A DNA stretch of 64,000 bases from UBA5009 sp038043185 (GTDB lineage Bacteria; Bdellovibrionota; Bdellovibrionia; Bdellovibrionales; Bdellovibrionaceae), in assembly GCA_038043185.1 (NCBI GenBank), contig JBBTCO010000002.1:1-64000 (forward strand). The letters run 5' to 3'. Of this stretch, positions 44,919 through 53,793 are shown piece by piece. Position 1 is the stretch's first letter. Each line of letters begins with the position of its first letter. The notes below the pieces were generated by a model that saw only the letters and a program-made list of their open reading frames with translations, ran no database searches and was not told the DNA's origin. The position numbers and the translations under genes were made by a program.

Positions 44919-46448
44919 ATGAATAAATCCTGGAAAATACCTCGACGGACCTTTCTTAAAGGAGCAGGTGTTTCAATTCTGCTGCCTTTATTAGACATCA
45001 TGGAAGCCGATGCGGCCATTAGCCAAAGCTCACCTCGCTTTGTGGCAATCTTCAATTCTTTATTAACTTATGGTTTAGGTTGCGACCTATCTAAGAATGA
45101 TGCTTCAAGATATTTCAATGCAAAGCCTTGGGACAACGGAGGCATGGGAGCTTGGGCTCCTAGAGCGAGTGGTGCTCTCACTTTGCCGTTACCAGCAGGC
45201 TTAGCTCCTTTAGAGGCATTAAAACAAAAAATTTCAATTGTGAGCGGAATGGGTACCTTGATCGATGACCCTTTTGGTAATCTTATTAATCATTCATGCG
45301 CAACCACGGCATGGCTTACTTCAGCCTGGAAAACAAATCGTGCTGCGACTCTGATGAATATTGCTCCAGGTGGTGGCAAAACAGCGGCAAATGAAAAGCC
45401 TCCTGATTCTATTGACCAGGTGATTGCAAATTATATTGGAATTACCCCTGGTTCTAGCTTGGCGCTAAATTTATCTACTCGAAATGGCAGTGAACCTCAG
45501 ATGGGCGGACACCTGGGAGCTATTTCTTCTAACTCCAAATTGGCAGCAAGCGGCAGTACTATCTTGCCAAGGATTGCAAACCCAATGAATGCGTTTAACT
45601 CGCTTTTTGGAAGTTGCAAACCAACAACAACGACGACTACGCCTCAAGTAGATCCTCGTCCAAAGAGTATTCTGGATTATGTTATCAATAGTATTCCAAA
45701 TTTAAAAACTAAACTAAGCTCAGCAGATAAAGCCAGATTTGATTCCTATTTACAATATATCCGTGATCTTGAGGTAAAACTAACACCTGTTACTACTGGT
45801 GGTGGCACAAGTACAAAATCTTGTCCTAAAGCTCCCGTGCCAACTCCAGGTGGCGCTCTTGATTACGTTACAACTCTTAATATGATGGTGGATGTGGTCG
45901 CATTAGCCGTTGCATCAGGAACAATGCCAATTGCTTCTTTGATGTTAGACTCCGACGCCACGGGTGATGGCCGCATTGGCAGTAGTGTTTCATATCTGTC
46001 AAATTATATTGGTATCAATGGTAAAAAGGCAGTTTATCATAATTTAACTCAGGCTACTCACAACGATATCACTCATATGGAAAATGGAAGCAGCAATGTT
46101 CAGGCCATCGAGGAGCATATCGCGTACACTCAGTTTTGCATGTCCTTTACTAAGCGGCTTATCCAAACTTTGGATTCAATGCCCGTCGAGCCTAATGGTT
46201 TTACTCCATTGGATAATACTCTTATTTTGTCGGGCTCATGCCATTCAAACCCCTATCATCACAGCACTCATAACTTACCTACACTTCTGGCTGGTGGAAA
46301 AAGATATGGTATGAACCAAGGAAAGCATCTTGTTTTCCCGATGAAAACCGACATCGGAAATCTCTATTACAGCATAATGAGAGCGATGGGCGTGCCTGGG
46401 GCATCATTTAATGGCAACAGTACAGTTTTAAGTGGTATCTTCGGTTAG
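44919..46448 (+). CDS. Tat-exported DUF1552 protein
   Basis: The ATG at 44919 has AAGGATTGGGA upstream. The 509-residue protein has a Tat signal (I-P-R-R-T-F-L-K-G-A-G) and the DUF1552 landmarks: S-P-R-F-V-A-I-F-N-S, N-H-S-C-A-T-T-A-W-L, S-I-D-Q-V-I-A, L-D-Y-V-x-N-S-I and a late S-G-S-C-H-S-N-P-Y-H-H-S-T-H-N-L-P. In other bacteria DUF1552 genes travel with DUF1592 genes, as here (42-bp gap). Function is unknown; the His-rich late motif suggests a metal site. Confidence 0.85.
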   Translation: MNKSWKIPRRTFLKGAGVSILLPLLDIMEADAAISQSSPRFVAIFNSLLTYGLGCDLSKNDASRYFNAKPWDNGGMGAWAPRASGALTLPLPAGLAPLEALKQKISIVSGMGTLIDDPFGNLINHSCATTAWLTSAWKTNRAATLMNIAPGGGKTAANEKPPDSIDQVIANYIGITPGSSLALNLSTRNGSEPQMGGHLGAISSNSKLAASGSTILPRIANPMNAFNSLFGSCKPTTTTTTPQVDPRPKSILDYVINSIPNLKTKLSSADKARFDSYLQYIRDLEVKLTPVTTGGGTSTKSCPKAPVPTPGGALDYVTTLNMMVDVVALAVASGTMPIASLMLDSDATGDGRIGSSVSYLSNYIGINGKKAVYHNLTQATHNDITHMENGSSNVQAIEEHIAYTQFCMSFTKRLIQTLDSMPVEPNGFTPLDNTLILSGSCHSNPYHHSTHNLPTLLAGGKRYGMNQGKHLVFPMKTDIGNLYYSIMRAMGVPGASFNGNSTVLSGIFG

Positions 46449-46489
46449 CTTAATATTTATCCAAAGCGTAATAGCGCAAGGGGGGAATT

Positions 46490-48034
46490 ATTTATTATAA
46501 AATTGTCTCAAAATTAGATGCTTTCAAAAAATCTCCTTCAAAAAAAAGATATTTTTCTTCAATATTTATTTTGTTGATCATTCTTTTTTATCAAAACTGT
46601 TCCAATAAAGATTTCCAAACTATTTCAGCTTCAAGTACGCAACCAATTAATAATTCAACAAATGGACAGCTTTCTGATCCCCCAGCAAATTCAGAACCAC
46701 CACCAAGTTCGGAACTACCACCAATTGTACCAACACCCACGATTGGACTCATGGTTACTAATGCCACTGTCAAACAAGGAACCAACCTCGAATTTGAAGT
46801 AAAAATAAGTTCTGTTAAGACTCAAAATGTAATTATAGAGTATGAAACTATAGACCATACTGCTGTAAAGTCCGTTGATTACACTGAAAATAAAGGCTCA
46901 GTAATTATTAGTGCCGGTAGTTTGAATACAAAAATTTCAGTTAGGACTTTGAACAACTCTCTTTTATCAAATAATAAAGATTTCAATCTCAAGGTAACGG
47001 CTACAATGGCAGAAATAAAAGAATCTGCAAATGCGATTGGGCAAATTCAACCAAATCAGGATCTGTTTTTCCCTAAAGGAATTGCCTCAAATAATATGTA
47101 TTCCTGTATTATTACAGCAACAGGAACCGTTAAATGTTGGGACGGTAGTTTTAGCGTTTCGACAGATCTGGTAGGTTTATCAGGAGTTAAATCTCTTAGT
47201 CTAGGAAAGTCACATATGTGTGCGATCACGGCACAAGATACTGTAAAATGCTGGGGACAGAACCCTTATGGAGAACTGGGTAACGGCACAACTTCCAATT
47301 CCTCTGCCCCGGTAGACGTAATCGGAGTAACAAACGTAAAATCTATTTCCTCGGGTTATAGTCACACCTGCGCGCTTACGTTTTCAGGAGCTGTTAAATG
47401 CTGGGGTTTTAATGGGCCTTACCAGTTGGGAGTTATATCTACTGAATATTCTAAAACCAATCCGTTAAATTACGGTGGAGGAGCAGCCTTTTCATCTAAA
47501 GCGATTGATGTGCCCAACCTTTCAGATGTAAAAAATATTTCTTTAGGCGGATTTTTTTCGTGTGCTTTAAACACTCAAGATACTATAAGGTGCTGGGGGC
47601 ATAATGCTTTAGGACAGCTCGGCGGAGGAGTTGGAGGCGGTGGATATGGTGGCAGTTCTCTTGCGCTAGTTAATCCTTTTAATTTAACAAATATCAAGCA
47701 AGTTTCAGCCGCAGCGTATTTACGGACATGTGCATTAACTACTCTTGGTGACGTAAAGTGTTGGGGGCAGTCATACACCACTAATCAGTCAATAGGTCCC
47801 GCAAATATCCAAGGTCTTTCAAATATTAAATTTATTGCAAATGGTGAAATTAATGGCTGCGCTATTACCGCACAAGATACCGTCAAATGTTGGAACCATA
47901 CTGATAAAGCTATAACAGAACTTGCCGGCATTAATGGAGTCCGTCAAATTACGAATAGCTGTGCTATCGATTCAAAAGGCAAAGTTCAATGTTGGAATAG
48001 CAAATTTGTAGTGAGTACAATTCAAAACTTATAA
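46490..48034 (+). CDS. RCC1 beta-propeller / Calx-beta lipoprotein
   Basis: The mature protein has a lipobox F-Y-Q-N-C, a Pro-rich linker, a Calx-beta domain (V-K-Q-G-T-N-L-E-F-E-V) and about seven RCC1-type blades with repeated C-A-(I/L)-T-x-x-D-T-V-K-C-W-G motifs, each with a Cys pair. The start is uncertain. TTG 46571 would leave a signal of only ~10 residues. In-frame DNA runs back to an ATT at 46490 just after AAGGGGGG. Alternatively one more A in the A8 run at 46540-46547 would join an ATG at 46518. Confidence 0.75.
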   Translation: MYYKIVSKLDAFKKSPSKKRYFSSIFILLIILFYQNCSNKDFQTISASSTQPINNSTNGQLSDPPANSEPPPSSELPPIVPTPTIGLMVTNATVKQGTNLEFEVKISSVKTQNVIIEYETIDHTAVKSVDYTENKGSVIISAGSLNTKISVRTLNNSLLSNNKDFNLKVTATMAEIKESANAIGQIQPNQDLFFPKGIASNNMYSCIITATGTVKCWDGSFSVSTDLVGLSGVKSLSLGKSHMCAITAQDTVKCWGQNPYGELGNGTTSNSSAPVDVIGVTNVKSISSGYSHTCALTFSGAVKCWGFNGPYQLGVISTEYSKTNPLNYGGGAAFSSKAIDVPNLSDVKNISLGGFFSCALNTQDTIRCWGHNALGQLGGGVGGGGYGGSSLALVNPFNLTNIKQVSAAAYLRTCALTTLGDVKCWGQSYTTNQSIGPANIQGLSNIKFIANGEINGCAITAQDTVKCWNHTDKAITELAGINGVRQITNSCAIDSKGKVQCWNSKFVVSTIQNL

Positions 48035-48048
48035 ATAAAAATTATTGG

Positions 48049-48888
48049 TTAAACTGAAATCTGATAATCTCGCAGCGCCTGAGTCAGCGATGTCTTTAAA
48101 TCCGTAGATTCTTTTCTTTGCCCAATGATCAAAGCACAAGGTACGCCGTATTCACCGGCAGGAAATTTTTTATTTTGAGTTCCGGGAATAACAACACTAT
48201 TTTTTGGAACATGGCCTTTTTTCTCGACCGGAGTAGAGCCAGTGACATCGATAATTTTTGTACTTGAAGTCAAAATTACGCCAGCACCAAGGACCACGCC
48301 TTCTTCTAGGTGAACTCCTTCGACGACGATACAACGTGAGCCAATGAAGGCATTATCTTCGATGATTACGGGTTGAGCTTGGACTGGTTCTAAAACTCCG
48401 CCAATTCCCACGCCCCCTGAAAGATGAACATTTTTTCCAATTTGCGCGCAAGAGCCAACGGTGGCCCAAGTGTCCACCATGGTGTTGGCACCAACGTAAG
48501 CGCCGATGTTAACATAGGAAGGCATCAAGATGGCGCCGGATTCGATAAAAGAACCTTGGCGCACAAAGGCCGGTGGAACGACGCGCACGCCTTCTTTGCC
48601 GGTCCATACTTTTGTTGGAATTTTATCCCAGAATACAAAATCACCAGCGTGCATCAGCGACATTTTTTGTATTTGGAAATAAAGCAAAATCGCTTTTTTT
48701 ATCCATTCATGAGTTTGCCATTGATCAGAAACCTTCGAGGCGACTCTTAGTTTTCCGCAATCTAGTTTTTGAATCACCTCTAGAACAGCTTTGGTTTCTA
48801 ATAAGGTGAGATCCTCAATTTTTTTTCCATTTTGAAGATCATGATCAAGTTTTATAATCGAAGCTTCAAGGGGCATATTTTGCCTCAC
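48049..48888 (-). CDS. dapD: Tetrahydrodipicolinate N-succinyltransferase
   Basis: This 279-residue protein has the family N-terminal helical domain and a left-handed beta-helix of hexapeptide repeats: R-Q-G-S-F-I-E-S-G-A-I-L-M-P-S-Y-V-N-I-G-A-Y-V and H-L-S-G-G-V-G-I-G-G-V-L-E-P. It succinylates tetrahydrodipicolinate in lysine and diaminopimelate synthesis. It overlaps the end of the M14 peptidase gene upstream by 23 bp. Length matches E. coli DapD (274). Confidence 0.93.
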   Translation of the reverse strand: MRQNMPLEASIIKLDHDLQNGKKIEDLTLLETKAVLEVIQKLDCGKLRVASKVSDQWQTHEWIKKAILLYFQIQKMSLMHAGDFVFWDKIPTKVWTGKEGVRVVPPAFVRQGSFIESGAILMPSYVNIGAYVGANTMVDTWATVGSCAQIGKNVHLSGGVGIGGVLEPVQAQPVIIEDNAFIGSRCIVVEGVHLEEGVVLGAGVILTSSTKIIDVTGSTPVEKKGHVPKNSVVIPGTQNKKFPAGEYGVPCALIIGQRKESTDLKTSLTQALRDYQISV

Positions 48889-49528
48889 ACACTTTCAACA
48901 TTTCAAGTAATGCAGGAACATGAGTTTCTACCACTTCTTTTAAATTCATGTCGCGTTGAATTTCATAGGTGATTGTCGGTAAGTTTTTTTCCAGCCCTGC
49001 GTATGTACCAAGCGAGCCCGGTGTAGGATATCCAATATCTGTGTCAATTTTATATCCGGTAATATTGGAAAGAACTTGCGCTTCTTCCAGGCAAGGGCCA
49101 TTGACATTAATCATTGGTTCCCACGAGTGAAGGCTGGTGATCATTTTCACATTCCGGGATTGTAGAAATTGAACAAGGCCCTGGTTTTCGGGTTCACTGA
49201 GTGGCTTTGGTCCCGGATTGTAACGTACTGTTTTCGCTTCAGGCGACCAATCCTTGGTGGGAAGATTGCGATTCAGATCCACACCATTGGCGTTCATTCT
49301 TGTCTTGTCGATGATTCCATCCAGATTAAATTCAGGAACTAAGGTTAAATTCAATTTATAGTTAAAATTCTGCATCAAAATTTTGAGTAAACCCCAGGCC
49401 GCGGTGACGCCTTCGGGTTCATCGCCGTGAACTCCACCCAGAATTAAAATTTCTGGGCCTTTATTCTCGAAAAAATAGCCCAAAATGGGAAGTCCGCGGC
49501 TGGTTGTGCTAAAGAGACTCGTCTTCAT
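48866..49528 (-). CDS. MpaA-like M14 murein peptide amidase
   Basis: The protein (220 residues from the ATG at 49528; a second ATG at 49537 is possible) has the M14 zinc site H-G-D-E-P-E-G, the substrate segment V-D-L-N-R-N-L-P, a late zinc His in S-L-H-S-W and the catalytic Glu in T-Y-E-I-Q-R-D. MpaA-type enzymes release diaminopimelate from murein tripeptides. Overlap with dapD and divergence from lysA fit recovery of diaminopimelate from cell wall. Confidence 0.8.
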   Translation of the reverse strand: MKTSLFSTTSRGLPILGYFFENKGPEILILGGVHGDEPEGVTAAWGLLKILMQNFNYKLNLTLVPEFNLDGIIDKTRMNANGVDLNRNLPTKDWSPEAKTVRYNPGPKPLSEPENQGLVQFLQSRNVKMITSLHSWEPMINVNGPCLEEAQVLSNITGYKIDTDIGYPTPGSLGTYAGLEKNLPTITYEIQRDMNLKEVVETHVPALLEMLKVCEAKYAP

Positions 49529-49571
49529 CGTTGTCATTTCCTTTAAAGCAAGAGTAGGATATCTGAGACAA

Positions 49572-50798
49572 ATGACTCAAACAAGAACAAATACCTTGCA
49601 TTACGTGAATCAAAAGCTCCATTGGGGAGGATCTCATGATTTATCAGCATGGAGTGAGCTCGCAAGAAAGGCACCAGTCTTTTTATACGATCTAAAAGGA
49701 ATTGAGTCTCGCTATCTTCAAATGAAGTCCGCATGGAACGCTGTGAGCTCGCAAAATAATATTTATTATGCGATGAAAGCAAATTCCCATCCAGAAGTTT
49801 TAAAAACATTTAAAAATTTAGGATCGGGAATTGATGTCGTTTCCGCAGGTGAAATCAATCGAGCCATAAGCTGTGGATTTGTCGGCAAAGATCTGGTTTT
49901 CAGCGGCGTGGGAAAAAGTCGTGAAGAGATTGAGCTAGCGATAAAAATTCCAGTTTATCAAATCAATGTCGAAAGCATTCCAGAATTGTTGCGAATTGCG
50001 GAAATTGCCAATCGTTTACAAAAAGAAGTGAATATTGCGATTCGTGTGAATCCGGATATTGATATTGCAACTCATCCTTACATCGCCACCGGACTTGGAG
50101 AAAATAAATTTGGTTTGGAATTTTCGGTTTGGCCGCAACTGCGAGAAATTTTGCTTAAAAATCCACGATTGCGTTTAGTCGGACTCAGTCTTCATTTAGG
50201 TTCGCAGATGCTGGAATTTTCTGGCTTTCAAGACGCCTTAAAGTTAACAAAAAAGTTTTTTAAAGACTTACGTAAAGAATTTACCTTGCTGAAAAGACTT
50301 GATGTCGGTGGTGGTTTAGGTATTTTTTATGAGGCCCATAATTTCGCCGAGGAAGACAATGTTCTTGATAAGTACATCAAGACTTCACAAAATGAGCTGC
50401 AAGACTTACTTGCAGAAAAAGATTTTGAAATTCAAACCGAGCCCGGGCGCTGGATTGTGGCCCACGCTGGGGTTATGCTCACTGAAATTCAATATGTCAA
50501 AGAAACGACGAAAAAAAACTTCTTGGTTGTGAATGCAGGAATGACTCATCTGATTCGTCCAGCTCTGTACGAAGCTTACCATCAGATTTTTCCTCTTATG
50601 GAAAACCCCAAAGCAGAAAATAAAATCTATGATGTGGTCGGCCCAATTTGTGAAAGCTCGGATTTTTTAGCTAAAAATAGAAAACTCAAAACCTGTCAGC
50701 AAAATGATATTCTCTGTGTCGCTGATGTCGGGGCCTACGGTGTAAGTATGGCTTCCGATTATAATTTGCAAGTGAAGCCTATCGAAATTTGTTTATAA
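49572..50798 (+). CDS. lysA: Diaminopimelate decarboxylase
   Basis: The ATG at 49572 is chosen because the longer frame would overlap the divergent gene. The 408-residue protein has the fold III PLP motifs: Y-Y-A-M-K-A-N-S (PLP Lys ~68), G-E-N-K-F-G-L-E, L-H-L-G-S-Q, D-V-G-G-G-L-G, E-P-G-R and the late C-E-S-S-D active-site Cys. It converts meso-diaminopimelate to lysine. It is transcribed away from dapD and the M14 gene. Confidence 0.92.
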   Translation: MTQTRTNTLHYVNQKLHWGGSHDLSAWSELARKAPVFLYDLKGIESRYLQMKSAWNAVSSQNNIYYAMKANSHPEVLKTFKNLGSGIDVVSAGEINRAISCGFVGKDLVFSGVGKSREEIELAIKIPVYQINVESIPELLRIAEIANRLQKEVNIAIRVNPDIDIATHPYIATGLGENKFGLEFSVWPQLREILLKNPRLRLVGLSLHLGSQMLEFSGFQDALKLTKKFFKDLRKEFTLLKRLDVGGGLGIFYEAHNFAEEDNVLDKYIKTSQNELQDLLAEKDFEIQTEPGRWIVAHAGVMLTEIQYVKETTKKNFLVVNAGMTHLIRPALYEAYHQIFPLMENPKAENKIYDVVGPICESSDFLAKNRKLKTCQQNDILCVADVGAYGVSMASDYNLQVKPIEICL

Positions 50799-51620
50799 AT
50801 TCACAAGTTCAAATTCTTGCGGAGCAAAAGGGGATAATAATTTCCTTGCAAGATTTTCAAAAAAATCGGAACGATCCGTACTGGCTAAGCGAATCAGGGC
50901 TTGCTTTTCCTCGCCTCCAGATTGTGGATTTATTTTCCACCGGTTATTTTTAATATCTTCATTTAGTTTTGCCGCCAGAGCCTCGCCAGACTCAATCAAT
51001 TGAATATTTTGTCCCACGGCTTTTTGAATGGATTCTCGTAAAAATGGATAATGGGTACAGCCTAAAACAAGACTGTCCATCATCTCGTCGTCGTCCTGAT
51101 TTCGTAAGGATTGAATGTAGCGAAACACAATCAGATTTGTGATCGGGTCATCATTCCAATCTTCTTCAACAAGCGGAACAAACATGGGACAGGATTGCAC
51201 GATGACCTTTGCCTTCGGATCATATTCATGGATTTTTTTTACATAACTTTGACTTTGAATTGTCGCCCTTGTCCCCAAGACTCCGATGACTTTTGTTTTC
51301 GACGTTTGCAAAGCCATTTTACTGCCAGGAGCAATAACATCATAAACGGGAATGCCTTGAAATTCATTTTTATGAAAGTGGCTCGAAGCTGTATTGCAGG
51401 CAATAATTAAAACTTTGCAGTTGCGACTGGCCAACCATTTTAAGTTTTGCACAGTGTACTGTTGAATTGTTTCGGGGGATTTAGAACCATAGGGCAATCG
51501 CGCGGTATCGCCCAGATAAAGAAATTCTTCCGAAGGAAAACGCTTGGCTAGCACCTTAAGTACACTCAATCCGCCTAAGCCAGAATCAAAGACTCCAATC
51601 GGGGAATTATCAGAACTCAT
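50793..51620 (-). CDS. murI: Glutamate racemase
   Basis: This 275-residue protein has the racemase signatures: V-F-D-S-G-L-G-G-L-S-V, I-A-C-N-T-A-S (first catalytic Cys) and L-G-C-T-H-Y-P (second catalytic Cys). It makes D-glutamate for murein. It overlaps the convergent lysA end by 6 bp and is followed upstream by the IMPDH/GMPR gene on the same strand (11-bp gap). Confidence 0.95.
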   Translation of the reverse strand: MSSDNSPIGVFDSGLGGLSVLKVLAKRFPSEEFLYLGDTARLPYGSKSPETIQQYTVQNLKWLASRNCKVLIIACNTASSHFHKNEFQGIPVYDVIAPGSKMALQTSKTKVIGVLGTRATIQSQSYVKKIHEYDPKAKVIVQSCPMFVPLVEEDWNDDPITNLIVFRYIQSLRNQDDDEMMDSLVLGCTHYPFLRESIQKAVGQNIQLIESGEALAAKLNEDIKNNRWKINPQSGGEEKQALIRLASTDRSDFFENLARKLLSPFAPQEFELVNL

Positions 51621-51631
51621 GGGCGCACCAT

Positions 51632-52681
51632 TTATTTAGTTAGACCATGAGCTCGGGATTCGTGAGCTCCATTAGAAGACATTTCAATGAAGTGAGCTTT
51701 TTCGCGGATGTCTTCAATTGTCGTAGCGTTGATATAGCTCATGCCACTGCGGATTCCGCCGAGGATCTCGAGTAACACGTCCTGAACATGGCCCTTAACA
51801 CTAACTTGAGTGGATTCTCCCTCGGGAGCCATGCCTTCGGGAACGCCGCCTCGCCATGAAACTTGGGCGGATTTTGAGGCCATTCCGCGATAATGTTTTT
51901 TACCATTTTTAATTTCGCCAGGAGTTTCAATGGTGCCCGCGAGCATGCTTCCCAACATGACCGAGCTTGCTCCGGCAGCAAAGGCTTTAACAACATCGCC
52001 TGAAGTTTTAATTCCGCCATCAGCGATGATAGGAACGCCGTAAGTTTGAGCAATTTCTGCGCACAAGGCAATGGCCGAGAGTTGGGGAACTCCGCAGCCG
52101 GTAATAATCCGTGTTGTGCACATAGAGCCAGGTCCGATGCCAACTTTTAAAGCATCAGCGCCAGCCTCGGCCAGATCCCGGACGGCTTCTGGTGTCGCTA
52201 AATTTCCGACAATCAGTTCAACCTGCGGGAATTGATCTTTGAGGAGCTTGATTGTCTCAACCATTTGCACGGAATGACCATGAGCAATGTCGATGGTTAA
52301 GAGATTAACTCCGGCTTGGACCAAGGCTTGAGCCCTTTGTTTAAAATCGTCATTCACGCCAACACTGGCGGCGATAATTTGAGCGCCGCTGTCTTTGACT
52401 TTTCGAACTTGAAAGCTTTGATCCTCAATGGATAAAAAGCGATGAAGAATGCCCACTCCGCCAAGTTTGTTCATAGCAATGGCCATATCAGCTTCGGTCA
52501 CCGTATCCATATTTGCTGAAATAATAGGCGTGTCCATTCTTCTGGTTTTGGTCAATTGAGAACTTAAAGAAGGATCTCGGCGGGAACGCACATCTGATTT
52601 TGCTGGAACAATCAGGACATCATCAAAAGTCAAACCATGACCGCGGTTTTTAATATCTTGCCAACTAAAAATGAGACTCAT
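51632..52681 (-). CDS. IMP dehydrogenase / GMP reductase family enzyme without CBS domains
   Basis: This 349-residue (beta/alpha)8 enzyme has L-T-F-D-D-V-L-I-V-P, the catalytic-Cys loop G-I-G-P-G-S-M-C-T-T-R, I-I-A-D-G-G-I-K and V-M-L-G-S-M-L-A-G. The two CBS domains of typical GuaB are absent. The flap region (Y-R-G-M-A-S-K-S-A-Q, E-G-x-S-T) has features of both IMPDH and GMP reductase, so direction is unsettled. It overlaps the membrane-protein gene upstream by 17 bp. Confidence 0.85.
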   Translation of the reverse strand: MSLIFSWQDIKNRGHGLTFDDVLIVPAKSDVRSRRDPSLSSQLTKTRRMDTPIISANMDTVTEADMAIAMNKLGGVGILHRFLSIEDQSFQVRKVKDSGAQIIAASVGVNDDFKQRAQALVQAGVNLLTIDIAHGHSVQMVETIKLLKDQFPQVELIVGNLATPEAVRDLAEAGADALKVGIGPGSMCTTRIITGCGVPQLSAIALCAEIAQTYGVPIIADGGIKTSGDVVKAFAAGASSVMLGSMLAGTIETPGEIKNGKKHYRGMASKSAQVSWRGGVPEGMAPEGESTQVSVKGHVQDVLLEILGGIRSGMSYINATTIEDIREKAHFIEMSSNGAHESRAHGLTK

Positions 52682-53372
52682 GCAAGTCCTCCGCTCTAAG
52701 TAGTCTAAAAAATATCAGCGTTATACACTGAAAGAATAGAATATGAATTAAGGTATCAATGAAATGCAAGCCCAAAGCGGGTAGTGGAGTGATCCATATC
52801 AAGCGATATTGCTCAAACAAGCTGGTCATGACTAAAGGAATGATGGCGACAAAGAGAAGCATTAAAAAAAACATTTTCACCCAAACTTTGCGAAAAAAGC
52901 GGGTGGAAGTTTGCAAGGCATCAATTTCGCCTTTGTCATAGGACGGATGAAGACAAACTATCCAGGGAATGAAACTGTACTCAAGAAATTTCCAAAGACC
53001 GGGAATAATGAGGAGCAAGGAATAGACGATGCACTTTCCCCAAGCTCGTAATGTTTCAATTAAACTTTGAGAAGCAAATTTTTCGGCGAATTCAGAGTAG
53101 GAAAGCAACCATGAGCTGTCTGTCTGAGTATTTTGTCGTTTCCAAGAAAAGAGCAGTAATAAATTTGCAATCCACGGAAAAATTAAAGAGTTAGCTAAAG
53201 AACCTGAAGCCAGATACCAAATTTTTGCGGTGACACCTTCAGGACTTCTGAGCTCGTCTTCTAGGGCTAATGTAATGATTTGATCAATTGTCCCGGAAAA
53301 TAGGGTAAGAAAAAAGATTGGGATAAGGAGTTGGCGAAGAAGTTTGAGGTGTTGTTGCAAGAAATATTTCAC
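52665..53372 (-). CDS. Integral membrane protein, unknown
   Basis: This 235-residue protein has about five membrane helices with a conserved-looking P-W-I-V-C-L-H-P-S-Y-D-K-G-E-I loop. It is first in the unit with the IMPDH/GMPR gene and murI. It is not recognised beyond a possible DUF975/YciC-like membrane fold. Confidence 0.6.
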   Translation of the reverse strand: MKYFLQQHLKLLRQLLIPIFFLTLFSGTIDQIITLALEDELRSPEGVTAKIWYLASGSLANSLIFPWIANLLLLFSWKRQNTQTDSSWLLSYSEFAEKFASQSLIETLRAWGKCIVYSLLLIIPGLWKFLEYSFIPWIVCLHPSYDKGEIDALQTSTRFFRKVWVKMFFLMLLFVAIIPLVMTSLFEQYRLIWITPLPALGLHFIDTLIHILFFQCITLIFFRLLRAEDLHESHF

Positions 53373-53489
53373 GAATTATTTCAACCTTGAATCCGAATTA
53401 GAGTCAAAAATCTCGGCCTTTTGGCCCAGGTCGTCAATTCAATTTCCAGAGTTGATTCGTGACATTTCAATAAAAAAATGATTTTTTCG

Positions 53490-53518
53490 TTGGTTCTTGT
53501 CTTTAGTTCAACTGCTAA
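53490..53518 (+). promoter_or_regulatory. Candidate promoter of tRNA-Leu
   Basis: TTGGTT (53490-53495), a 17-bp spacer and TGCTAA (53513-53518) precede the tRNA by four bases. The match is only fair, and the start point would fall at the mature 5' end. Confidence 0.3.
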
Positions 53519-53522
53519 AAAT

Positions 53523-53615
53523 GCTCGAGTGGCGAAACTGGTAGACGCACAGGACTTAAAATCCTGGGGTTCGATAATATCGGCCGTGCCGGTTCAAGTC
53601 CGGCCTCGAGCACCA
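53523..53615 (+). tRNA. tRNA-Leu (anticodon TAA)
   Basis: A 93-nt class II tRNA: acceptor GCTCGAG/CTCGAGC, anticodon stem CAGGA/TCCTG with loop CTTAAAA (anticodon TAA), a long variable arm, T loop TTCAAGT and encoded CCA. Its 3' end borders the phage-like region, a common integration point. No second copy of the 3' end is seen later in the window. Confidence 0.95.
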
Positions 53616-53793
53616 CTTCAAAGATTTCACGTACTTAGTTCATATTATCATCAATCATCAAAACCAGACCAAAGTAGTGAAAAAGAGGGCGTAAGAGCCC
53701 TATGTGACACACGGGTGACACACACTCGTTCAATTCTTTCATCGATAATCATCACACAATTTTTCATCAAAGATTTCATCCTGGGGGCGGAGC

